Positions 37,030-44,817 of a stretch of DNA of 64,000 nt are shown here, piece by piece. How positions within the stretch are numbered: the first letter of the stretch is position 1; each line of letters opens with the position of its first letter. The stretch lies in contig NZ_BMOL01000002.1 of the NCBI RefSeq assembly GCF_014647055.1, positions 270,917 to 334,916 on the forward strand, read 5' to 3'. Source of the DNA: Deinococcus aerolatus. Its GTDB lineage: Bacteria; Deinococcota; Deinococci; Deinococcales; Deinococcaceae. Position numbers and translations under genes: made by a program. The notes beneath the pieces are model-generated. The model did no database searches, was not told the origin of the DNA, and was given only the letters and a program-made list of their open reading frames with translations.

Positions 37030-38079
37030 TTAAAGTAGCGGCGTTTCAAAAAGGTGTTTCATTCGGCCTAGAGGTATGACGCTTGGGCCAGCTGGTCCTT
37101 GAGGACCCTGTGGTCCTTCAGGGCCTTGGGGACCAGCTGGCCCAATTGGACCCTGGGGACCAGCTGGACCTTGGGGACCAGTAGCACCAACGGCACCAGC
37201 TGGACCGACCGCACCCGTGTTCCCCTGCGGACCCACCGGTCCCGCTGGACCTTGCGAACCAACAGCACCAGTTGGACCCGTCAGACCGATTGGGCCTTGT
37301 GCACCAGGCTCGCCTTTATTGCCCGCCGGTCCCGCTGGACCTTGCGAACCAACAGCACCAGCTGGACCCGTCAGACCGATTGGGCCTTGTGCACCAGGCT
37401 CGCCTTTATCGCCCGCCGGTCCCGCTGGACCCTGCGAACCAACAGCACCAGCTGGACCCGTCAGACCGATTGGGCCTTGTGCACCAGGCTCGCCTTTATC
37501 GCCCGCCGGTCCCGCTGGACCCTGCGAACCAACAGCACCAACGGCACCAACTGGACCGACCGCACCCGTGTTCCCCTGCGGACCCACCGGTCCCGCTGGA
37601 CCTTGCGAACCAACAGCACCAGCTGGACCCGTCAGACCGATTGGGCCTTGTGCACCAGGCTCGCCTTTATCGCCCGCCGGTCCCGCTGGACCCTGCGAAC
37701 CAACGGCACCGGCTGGACCCTGTGGACCCGTCGCACCGGCTGAACCTGTCTCGCCCCTGGCTCCGGCTGGGCCCTGGGGACCTGCTGCCCCAGCATCGCC
37801 TTTCTCTCCCTTTCCGGTAGGTCCTTGTGCGCCTGTAGCACCCACCGCACCTCTGTCTCCAGCAGGACCCTGCGGTCCTACAGGGCCACGTAAGTTGGGG
37901 ATCGTTCGGGGATCAATCAGCACCAGCTTGCCTTGGCGCACGATGAGCACTTTCCCCTCGTCAGCGGCAGATAAAGTCAGCCCCGCGGGGGTGGGAATCG
38001 TTACCTCACCGCCGCTCTGTGCCTGAGCCACCGAGAGGCCCAGCATCAACATCCACATCGCCTGTCGTTTCTTCATCAT
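37030..38079 (-). CDS. exported collagen-like (Gly-X-Y repeat) protein
   Basis: 349 residues from a tandem ATG. Residues 1-20 are a Sec signal ending AQAQ. Residues 21-62 form a short globular region ([20 protein letters not shown]). Residues 63-330 are uninterrupted Gly-X-Y triplets rich in GPAGPQG, GSQGPAG and GEPGAQG, then a tail [18 protein letters not shown]. Bacterial collagens form triple helices and often sit on the cell surface as adhesins. Inside the tract a 30-residue unit starting [19 protein letters not shown] occurs four times. No C-terminal anchor or sortase signal is visible, so it is probably secreted. It is followed by a hairpin. Confidence 0.88.
   Translation of the reverse strand: MMKKRQAMWMLMLGLSVAQAQSGGEVTIPTPAGLTLSAADEGKVLIVRQGKLVLIDPRTIPNLRGPVGPQGPAGDRGAVGATGAQGPTGKGEKGDAGAAGPQGPAGARGETGSAGATGPQGPAGAVGSQGPAGPAGDKGEPGAQGPIGLTGPAGAVGSQGPAGPVGPQGNTGAVGPVGAVGAVGSQGPAGPAGDKGEPGAQGPIGLTGPAGAVGSQGPAGPAGDKGEPGAQGPIGLTGPAGAVGSQGPAGPAGNKGEPGAQGPIGLTGPTGAVGSQGPAGPVGPQGNTGAVGPAGAVGATGPQGPAGPQGPIGPAGPQGPEGPQGPQGPAGPSVIPLGRMKHLFETPLL
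37190..37730. repeat. near-identical 90-nt repeats inside the collagen-like gene
   Basis: A 90-base unit encoding 30 residues recurs at 37291-37380, 37381-37470, 37471-37540 (partial) and 37642-37730, with only a few base changes. A second block containing GTTCCCCTGCGGACCCACCG occurs at about 37215 and 37566, 351 bases apart. The pattern points to recent duplication by slippage or unequal recombination. Confidence 0.9.
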
Positions 38080-38167
38080 AGTTCTCCGTTAATGACGTGA
38101 TTTTTAAAGACACAATTCCCTAACAAACACAATGATCTGCTTCGCCCAGAGGGGCCCCAGGAATGCT

Positions 38168-39127
38168 TCAGGGGGGCGTGGGGAGTGTTATGACCCGCGT
38201 GGCGGTCCCCACTTTACCCGCCGTCCGCACACCCGACAGGACCAGGTCACCCGCAAGTGGGCTTCCGCTCAAGACGGTGATGGTGCCCTTCAGCTCGCTG
38301 GCCCGCGCCTGTACACCAGTGTTGTTGGTGCTCTGCACGCCTTCGAGGCTCTGGGTCACACGGGTTTCACTGTCACTGACGGGAATGGACGTGAAGCTGA
38401 ACGCGTAAGGATCATCTTGCGAGTTCACTTGTAAGGGCACCTTCATGCCAATCACCATCCGGTTGGCTTCTGTGCCGATGGCGAGGGTCCGGCCTGCGCC
38501 ACTGCTGTTGAGGACCGTAAAGCCGTACGGCAGCAGGCCCAGCATGCCCGGCGGGGTGAACAGGTCACTTTCCGGGAGGTACTGCACCGTGTCGTCGGTG
38601 TTGCGCAGAACTTGAAGCGCGCCGGTGGTGGGATTGACGGTGCTGGCCTGAGCCGGTTGGGTGTTCAGGGAGAGGACGTTGAGTTCCGCCGGAGTGTAAA
38701 GGGGCGCGCCTGGAGCGCGAACCATGGCACTGATGGCCGTATCATTCGTATTAACGGGCAAGCTGCTCGTTGTGCGGACACCCACAAAGCTGACGTTGCT
38801 CAGCGCAGCGGAGCTGGTGACGCTGACCACCGAGTACACGTACCGGAATCCCGCCGTCCGGGGCTGACCGCTGGGAACGATATCTACGCTGCCCCTACCA
38901 AGCACGCGTACGGGAACAACCTGACCCTGCTGGTCGGTCAGGGTCTGCCCACCCAATGGGGGGGTCAACTGAACCTCAAATGCAGCTGTCCCCAGTCCTG
39001 TGAACGTCAGTGTGAACGGCTGGCCAACGGGCGTGAGCGTCGTCGCGGTGGGCGCCGGCTGGCTCAGCGGTTGATTGCATGCTCCGAGAAGGAGCGCGCC
39101 AAGAAAGACAGGCAAAAGTTTCTTCAT
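38168..39127 (-). CDS. lipoprotein, paralogue of the N-terminal half of the next protein upstream
   Basis: 319 residues with ribosome site AGGAGTGCC. Signal and lipobox LLGAC at residue 16. It shares blocks with the 863-residue neighbour: DIVPSGQPRTAGFRYVYSV near 85, LLPYGFTVLNSSGAGRTLAIG near 200 and VPLQVNSQDDPYAFSFTSIP near 230. The fold appears all-beta. It follows the larger gene by only 7 bases, so they form an operon. It is probably on the envelope with its partner. No known domain was recognised. Confidence 0.72.
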   Translation of the reverse strand: MKKLLPVFLGALLLGACNQPLSQPAPTATTLTPVGQPFTLTFTGLGTAAFEVQLTPPLGGQTLTDQQGQVVPVRVLGRGSVDIVPSGQPRTAGFRYVYSVVSVTSSAALSNVSFVGVRTTSSLPVNTNDTAISAMVRAPGAPLYTPAELNVLSLNTQPAQASTVNPTTGALQVLRNTDDTVQYLPESDLFTPPGMLGLLPYGFTVLNSSGAGRTLAIGTEANRMVIGMKVPLQVNSQDDPYAFSFTSIPVSDSETRVTQSLEGVQSTNNTGVQARASELKGTITVLSGSPLAGDLVLSGVRTAGKVGTATRVITLPTPP

Positions 39128-39134
39128 GGCACTC

Positions 39135-41726
39135 CTATTGCGTTCGCAGCACCGTGACGGTGAAGTCGCCCGGCTCGGGTGAAGTCACCGTCACGCCCGC
39201 CTGCTGATTGGCGTTGACGCGGGCGCGCAGGTAACTGGCGGACGTCTTCTCATAGGTCAGGGTCAACGGTGTGCCGCTGGTCAGGGCACGGCGGTTGAGG
39301 GGAAAGCCGCTGAGACCCGCGAAGACCGAGCGGTAGTTCCAGCTGGGTGCATTGAAGACGGAAGCGATGCCCGGGACGGCATCGTCGGCGTACGCAGCCA
39401 CGGCCCAATCGTTCATCCAGGTCACGGGGTCCGCCCCAAGGACGCCCTGTAAGTTGGTCAGACCCGTCGTGTTGGAGTCGACCAGCGCTTTCCAGAAGCT
39501 GGCTTCCGTCTTTCCCGTGGTCTGGACGTACCGGTCCACCGCGTAACGCAGGAAGTTCCAGGCTGCCCCGCGCCCAGCATTCGTCAAGTTGGCCGTGCTG
39601 GGGTTCACCCAGTACGGCCCGATCTGGTTCGGATTCTGGAGGAACGTCCGGTAAAGGCCGTAGTCCAGATTGACGTACGTATTGAACGCCCCCACCCGGC
39701 GGCTGGCATTGCTGCCCGTGGTCAGATCGCTCAGGGCAATATTGCTGCGGGGATTCAGGCCCGGCGTGATGGCCGTGCCCACAGCAGTCATATTCGTCGC
39801 CTTATAGAAGACAAATTCAGCCGCGCTGTCTGCGAGGCCCTCGCTGAGCCACGCCTCCTCCAGGGGCGCGCCCGTGTCGCGGATCCGGCGCGAGTTGTTG
39901 ATCACGCGCGAGAGTTCACGGGAAATCATCAACGGCGCCTGTCCCTTGATAAAAGAGACTGTCCGGACGTTGCTGTTCACGCTGCCCGTGGGGTCGGCTG
40001 CCGCCAGGTAAATGACCTCACCCACGTTGCTGAGCGCGCAGCTGGCCGTGGCGTACTCGTCGCGGGCCAGGGAGTAACCAACGACTGGATTGGACGCGCC
40101 CGCTGGCGTCATGGCATTGACGGCGGAGGTATAAAACAGAACGACGCGCCCGCCGTTGTTGTCCGCGTCGGCAGGCAGGCCCAGATTTTCTGTGATGGAA
40201 GGCCAGATGACGTTGGTGACGGTATCGACAATTTCCTGGTAGTCCGGGAGGGTCAGACCGCCCGCTGGATTGAGGTCATCGGTCACCAGAACGGCGTTGG
40301 GGCCGACGGCACGAACGGTTCCGGTGCGGGGGCTGGGCGTATCCGTACAGCCCATGCTCGTCTCGATCACGACTTGCGAACCGACGGGTGGCGTTCCTGA
40401 CGGCAGGCCTTGTGGCTGTAGCCTGGCGAGAGGTGAGGTTACGCTCTCAGTGGTGACCTGCGAATTTGACGTCTGCTGAGTCTGTACTCCAGCGAGAGTC
40501 AGCCCTGCTGGTGTGCTGCGGTCTGCCGACAGGGTCCTGACAGGGCCGCCCTCCTGGAGGGACTGCGCCCCGACGGTGGCGGTCGTGTTGGAGGTGGTGA
40601 CCGTCAATGATCGGCTGGCTGTGATGGACGTATTGAAGGGAATGATCGTGTAATCCGCGCCGCCCGTGCCCCCAGTCAGGCAGGCTGTGGCATTGGCAGG
40701 AATTCTGGCTGTGGCCCCCACGGCCAGACTCACCGGAGCAACCGATCCATCAAGCGAGGCCGTCGCCGCGTTGGGTGCGCCTGCTGTCCGAACGCCACAG
40801 AAGATCGTGCCTGTCCGTGTTGTTCCAGGCAGTGTTTTCAGGACAGGGGTACCCAGACGGTCAATGGCCGCCTGGAATGCAGCTTGGTTTCCGGGGAGCT
40901 GAGCCTGCGGAGATTCCGTGATGCTCGTCACCGTGTCCTGAACGGGCACGAAGGTCAGGGCGACGGTGTATGGATCATCTTTGGCCTGGGCCTGTAAAGG
41001 AATCTTGATGGACAGCGTAACGGTGCCCGTATCGGTGCCCACTGGGATCGTGCGGCTGGCGCCCGCGTGCCCCACAAATCCGTAAGGCAAGACGCTGCCT
41101 GTCTGACCACTGGGAAGAGTCAGGCCGCTGATGTCGCTCTCGTCGTACAGTTGGAGGGCGTCTTCCTCGCCTGGCACCAGCGCGGGCGTCTGGGTGAAGA
41201 TGTCTTGGGTCACCGGACTGGCAGGATTGATCGCCGCCGCAAGAGTGGACAGTTCCGCGGACGTATAGGGCGCTGCGGTTCCACCCGGATATTTCTCCAG
41301 GCTCAGGACTGCGCTGTCTGCGGAGTTGCCCGTGAGGGCGGCCCCCAGCAGCGTGAGGTTGGTGATGGCCGCGCCTGTGACGCTGACGGGCAGCGTCACG
41401 TGCAGATAACGGTAACCCGCCGTGCGGGCCTGCCCTGGCGGGATGATATCCGTGCTGCTCCGCACTGTGGGCGTAGAGCCGACCGTCACTCCACCTGTGT
41501 TGGTCAAGGCCTGACCCTTGAATTGACCCAGGGAACGGACACTGACGGAGGGCAGCGCGCGGTCAAGACCGCTGAAGGTGACCGCAATGGGGGCGCCGAC
41601 CACGACTTGCGTCGCCGGTGTGGGTGTCGGAACCGTGGGTTGAGCTGGAATCGGGGGTCCGCTGGCACTTTGTTGACAACCGGCCAACAGCAGCGTGGTG
41701 AGAAGAAAGAGGGCAGGTAGTCGCAT
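39135..41726 (-). CDS. lipoprotein with inactive-looking M30 (hyicolysin-like) metallopeptidase domain
   Basis: 863 residues with ribosome site CTAGGAGA. Lipobox LLAGC at residue 17. Residues 20-330 match the paralogue downstream (DIIPPGQARTAGYRYLHVTL, VLPYGFVGHAGASRTIPVG, DDPYTVALTFVPV). Residues 480-800 resemble peptidase M30: RVVLFYTSAVNAMTPAGAS, then LMISRELSRVINNSRRIRD, then EEAWLSEGLADSAAEFVFY and a C-terminal helical part. In M30 the zinc motif is HExxH; here residues 603-607 read Arg-Glu-Leu-Ser-Arg. Both zinc His are lost, while the downstream Glu-containing WLSEGLA block is kept. The protein is probably a non-catalytic surface protein, unless alternative ligands serve. Confidence 0.75.
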   Translation of the reverse strand: MRLPALFLLTTLLLAGCQQSASGPPIPAQPTVPTPTPATQVVVGAPIAVTFSGLDRALPSVSVRSLGQFKGQALTNTGGVTVGSTPTVRSSTDIIPPGQARTAGYRYLHVTLPVSVTGAAITNLTLLGAALTGNSADSAVLSLEKYPGGTAAPYTSAELSTLAAAINPASPVTQDIFTQTPALVPGEEDALQLYDESDISGLTLPSGQTGSVLPYGFVGHAGASRTIPVGTDTGTVTLSIKIPLQAQAKDDPYTVALTFVPVQDTVTSITESPQAQLPGNQAAFQAAIDRLGTPVLKTLPGTTRTGTIFCGVRTAGAPNAATASLDGSVAPVSLAVGATARIPANATACLTGGTGGADYTIIPFNTSITASRSLTVTTSNTTATVGAQSLQEGGPVRTLSADRSTPAGLTLAGVQTQQTSNSQVTTESVTSPLARLQPQGLPSGTPPVGSQVVIETSMGCTDTPSPRTGTVRAVGPNAVLVTDDLNPAGGLTLPDYQEIVDTVTNVIWPSITENLGLPADADNNGGRVVLFYTSAVNAMTPAGASNPVVGYSLARDEYATASCALSNVGEVIYLAAADPTGSVNSNVRTVSFIKGQAPLMISRELSRVINNSRRIRDTGAPLEEAWLSEGLADSAAEFVFYKATNMTAVGTAITPGLNPRSNIALSDLTTGSNASRRVGAFNTYVNLDYGLYRTFLQNPNQIGPYWVNPSTANLTNAGRGAAWNFLRYAVDRYVQTTGKTEASFWKALVDSNTTGLTNLQGVLGADPVTWMNDWAVAAYADDAVPGIASVFNAPSWNYRSVFAGLSGFPLNRRALTSGTPLTLTYEKTSASYLRARVNANQQAGVTVTSPEPGDFTVTVLRTQ

Positions 41727-41887
41727 ACAAGCGGATCTCCTAGAGATGATGTGACAAGGTGAAGACCGACATGTGCCTGCACCACATCAAGTTCAGCAAC
41801 TGTCTACTGGAAAGTGTCGGGGCTGAGGTCTAACAATTCTCTTTCGTATTGCTGGACATGCGCTGCGCTGCTCCGCGGCCGAACAGC

Positions 41888-42050
41888 CCCGGGATTGCCG
41901 TGTCTGTTGCCGCGTGGCGAGGGAAGCGCTCGCTGGCAGCCGAGGCCACACCGCCTTCAAGCCGCGTCTCCCCGACAGAGACGCGGCCTCTCGTTTGTCT
42001 CGTGCTGCGTCGCGGGTTGGCGCCAGCCCCCTCCGAATCCAGCGGACCAG
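41888..42050 (+). pseudogene. relic of a second yqeY 3' end plus its terminator and flank
   Basis: The stretch GCGTGGCGAGGGAAGCGCTC and GCTGGCAGC reads VAREALAGS, close to LAREVLAGT, the end of YqeY at 32360. It continues through the homologous hairpin (AGCCGCGTCTC..GAGACGCGGCC) and the shared downstream words CTGCGTCG, CCAGC and AGCGGACC. By eye about three quarters of roughly 120 bases agree. Only the last few codons survive, in a broken frame. Bases 41727-41887 hold nothing else I can support. Confidence 0.65.
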
Positions 42051-42212
42051 CCCACCAATTCAGGGCGCGGACCACCGTCCATGCTGCCTCAGCGTCCTGA
42101 GAGTGGTCGGTCCCGACAGTGGCGAGCAGCTGCCCTGTTCATGTCTAGCATGAGCTGCAGCCATTGCATCAAGCGGCACGTCAGCGGCGGCCGGAAAGCA
42201 ACGAGATGCGGC

Positions 42213-42581
42213 TCAGATCAGACCGTGTTCGCGCTCGTATTCCTCCCGCAGGTGGCCATAACCGGACGTCAGGAACACGTCCACGTGCAACTGGCGGTCC
42301 AGCTGAGCGATCCGGGCGGACACCGGTTCGTGCTGAATACCGTACCACAGGCCCCACAGGGCCCAGGCCAGCGGTTCGTCCAGTCCCATCAGTCGGGCCA
42401 GTTCAGAGGGGCCGTCCGTGATGTGGCCCAGCAGGCGGGGCTGCAACTCGGGGGCCGCCTGGAGGGTACGGGCCGTCAAGTGCAGGGTGCAAAGCCGGGG
42501 GGCGCGCCCGGCCAACGCCAGGGCCAGAATCTCAGCAGGCATCACCTTAGTCAGGCGCGAAATCTCGGGGGGGGAAGTCAT
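42213..42581 (-). CDS. hypothetical protein
   Basis: 122 residues from ATG 42581 (MTSPPEISRLTKVMPAEILA); an in-frame ATG at 42641 would add 20 residues and cannot be excluded. Hydrophobic helical stretch LALALAGRAPRLCTL and a Trp-rich segment EPLAWALWGLWYGIQHEPVS are the only marked features. No family recognised. It may be a pair with the next minus-strand gene upstream, 240 bases away. Confidence 0.5.
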   Translation of the reverse strand: MTSPPEISRLTKVMPAEILALALAGRAPRLCTLHLTARTLQAAPELQPRLLGHITDGPSELARLMGLDEPLAWALWGLWYGIQHEPVSARIAQLDRQLHVDVFLTSGYGHLREEYEREHGLI

Positions 42582-42820
42582 GGCCGGACGGTATAGCCCC
42601 AGGCGGACTTTCACCTCCCCATCAGAACGTGTGCGACTCATGAATCAGGGGAGGACCCCTACAGACATCACCCTCCAGAGCAGGCGAACCTCGCTTTGCA
42701 CGTTCTGCCGGGGCGGAAGCTCACTCCTGCACAGGCCCCTGGGGCAAGGCGCAACGCTGTGAGATGGCGTGCGATGGAATTACAGCCCAAGCGGGCCCGG
42801 CCGGGTGAGTCCGGGCCCGC

Positions 42821-43465
42821 TCATCTGAAGACCTGTTGCGCAGTAGTTGAAGGGGCAGGGGGGCGACGTGAACCGTCGCCCCCCTGTCGGCCCAGTCGCA
42901 GATTGATGTTCGGCAGGGCGTCGACCTGACGATCCCGCGTCGCAATGTCCTGGTGGCGCACAGACACGGGCGTCGGCCACTCCACAAGACGCGACGCCTG
43001 ATCGGCACGGTCCAGCCGCTGCCAGACGTGCGGCGTGGCGCGTCCGTCCAGCGGGCCGGAGCCGCTCAACAGGCGGTAGCGAACCATGTACAGGTCGAGG
43101 ATCGGCCGTCCAGCACCCTGGGTCAGGGCGACCAGTTCCGCCAGGCTGAGCAGATGTCCGGTCACGAGTCCAACCGTCTGGTGGGCCGCAAGCAGGGTGG
43201 CGCGGTCCAGTCCGTTCGGCTTCGCCCGGTGTGCCAGGGCCACCAGGCGGTTGAGCTCCCCGGCTCCGCGGTTCAGACGCGCGCTCAGGCCAAACTGGCC
43301 GCCCATGGCGCGCTCGGCCAGGTCCAGAACAGGCGGCACGCACTCAGCGTGGGGAAGGTCACCGACCCCGAGCAGGGCCCGCAGGGCGTCTGCCGGCTTT
43401 CCCCCGGCAGCGCTGCCCGCCAGGGCAGCCAGATGTGGGGATTTGTATTTCTGGTTAGCGTTCAT
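42821..43465 (-). CDS. hypothetical protein
   Basis: 214 residues from ATG 43465, preceded by AGGATCAATGGGGG; the frame is open to 43720 but that part has poor codon quality. It starts MNANQKYKSPHLAALAGSAA and includes helical runs such as DRATLLAAHQTVGLVTGHLL and LAELVALTQGAG. It ends with an Arg/Pro-rich tail. There is no membrane segment or known motif. Possibly a plasmid- or island-borne helical protein. Other long frames across it on both strands are taken as shadows. Confidence 0.5.
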   Translation of the reverse strand: MNANQKYKSPHLAALAGSAAGGKPADALRALLGVGDLPHAECVPPVLDLAERAMGGQFGLSARLNRGAGELNRLVALAHRAKPNGLDRATLLAAHQTVGLVTGHLLSLAELVALTQGAGRPILDLYMVRYRLLSGSGPLDGRATPHVWQRLDRADQASRLVEWPTPVSVRHQDIATRDRQVDALPNINLRLGRQGGDGSRRPPAPSTTAQQVFR

Positions 43466-43943
43466 CCCCCATTGATCCTGGACACCCTGACGCCGCATCA
43501 CCATCCAGCCAGAACGCCTTTTCAGACCCCTGGTTGCCCCACGCGCTGCCGCTTCGTTCCAGGTTCGTTTTCCCCGTCCTGAGTCGCTGGAGCGGTTGTC
43601 CCCTGTCTGAGTCACACGCCACTCAGGCTGGCCGTGGAACCCCGTCACGCTGGGCACGGAGACGAGATTCCGCTCAGACACCGCTGCCGCCGACTGGACC
43701 TCGACACCGTCTTGGATCATTCAGGGCGGTTCGGTTCACCAGCGCCACTGCGCATGGCCAGCACCTGGATAACGCCGCCACGATGCCCACCTGGCCAGCC
43801 GACGGAAGGTGGTCCAGCTGGGCGCCCAGCAGACAATGGGCGGGTTCAGTGCTGGCGAGGGCGACGGCGCAACACAATCAATGCCGTAAAGGCCCCGCTG
43901 ACGCCCAACATACGCGCCCCATCGGGAACAGCGCTGCGTGGCG

Positions 43944-44212
43944 TCAGGTGGCCGGGCCTTCGGCGCGCAGGCCGCGCTCAGGAAATCCCGCTGGCTCCAG
44001 GCCAGGGCGGGCGGCGAGAAAAGAGCGCACCTGCTGCGCGTCCAACTGCTCGCCCTCGCTCGCGCTGCTTTGCGGCATGTCCGGCACCAGCGCGTCCAAC
44101 GCCCCCTTTTGCTGTGCGGCCAGGCCCTGGCCGAACGCGGCGTGGTTCCAGACGGACGCCAGCCATCCCGGACCCTCGTGGGCTCCTGGAACGGGCCGGG
44201 CGTCATGATTCG
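43944..44212 (-). pseudogene. possible 3' fragment of a protein gene without a start codon
   Basis: On the minus strand a frame opens after a TGA near 44230 and runs to a stop at 43944 without ATG, GTG or TTG. It contains protein-like text such as WLASVWNHAAFGQGLAAQQK and DAQQVRSFLAARPGLEPAGF. Competing frames are richer in Arg, Trp and Ser, as shadows are. It may be a decayed gene; the rest of 43466-44339 shows no intact gene. Confidence 0.3.
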
Positions 44213-44339
44213 ATTCAAGCCCAGTTGCGAATCAGTCCTGAGCCGCGAAGTGCAAAAAACACACGTCTCCGCAGCTTGCCCGCTTGTGCCGGCGGACAGA
44301 GAAGCGGCGCGTGGCCTGGAAAGTTGAACGTCCCAGCTG

Positions 44340-44681
44340 TTACAGGACCGCCCGCAGATCCTGCACAGCGCCTGGGCCCTTGACCACGTAGACCCGCGCG
44401 CCCAGCTCCACCGCCTGCGCGGCCACCGCCCCATCCTCAAGTCCGCTCAGCACCACCACCGGCACCTCGCCGGCCAGCGCCAGCCCCCGGCTCACCAGGT
44501 CCAATCCAAAGCCGTCCGGCAGGGCCAGATCCAGCAGCAGGACGCCGAAGCCGTCCCCCTCCCAGCGCGAGGCCGCTGCCGCGAAGGTCCGCACGTGAAT
44601 GACCTCTCACGCCAGGCCCTCCAGCCACTCCGAGAGCAGGAGGGCGTCCACCACATGATCCTCGACCAGCAGGACCCGCAT
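44340..44681 (-). pseudogene. response regulator receiver, interrupted by in-frame TGA
   Basis: From ATG 44681 the frame reads MRVLLVEDHVVDALLLSEWL, then EGLA, then TGA at 44609-44607, and continues in the same frame EVIHVRTFAAAASRWEGDGF. It then has LLLDLALPDGFGLDLV with the phospho-acceptor Asp, PVVVLSGLED and the conserved Lys in VYVVKGPG. Without the TGA it would be a normal single-domain receiver of about 113 residues, like CheY-type regulators paired with kinases. A CGA-to-TGA change would explain the stop. It lies directly downstream of a large sensor kinase gene. Confidence 0.8.
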
Positions 44682-44759
44682 CACCCCAGGATCTTCCGGC
44701 GGTACCGGACCACGGTCAATCTGCACGGCCTGATCGCCCCACGTCGGCCCGGCGCCCGG

Positions 44760-44817
44760 CGTCCTTTCCAGCCACAGTCGGCCCCCATGCCGCACCACGG
44801 TCTTGCGGGCGCCCGAC
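44760..44817 (-). pseudogene. duplicated scrap of the sensor kinase C-terminus
   Basis: Minus-strand text RKTVVRHGGRLWLERTPGAG repeats the end of the neighbouring kinase, RKIVERHGGQLWLESTPGAG, in DNA as well as protein. It lies between the kinase stop and the broken response regulator. It looks like the remnant of a second kinase copy or a partial tandem duplication. Confidence 0.75.

Noticed and set aside
37217..38026. 269-residue plus-strand frame rich in Pro and Cys
   Set aside because: It is the antisense of the Gly-X-Y tract; regular repeats keep other frames open, and the minus strand has the signal peptide and ribosome site.
44607..44609. TGA considered as a selenocysteine codon
   Set aside because: Receiver domains have no Sec or Cys at this site, and no selenocysteine insertion hairpin or sel genes were noticed.
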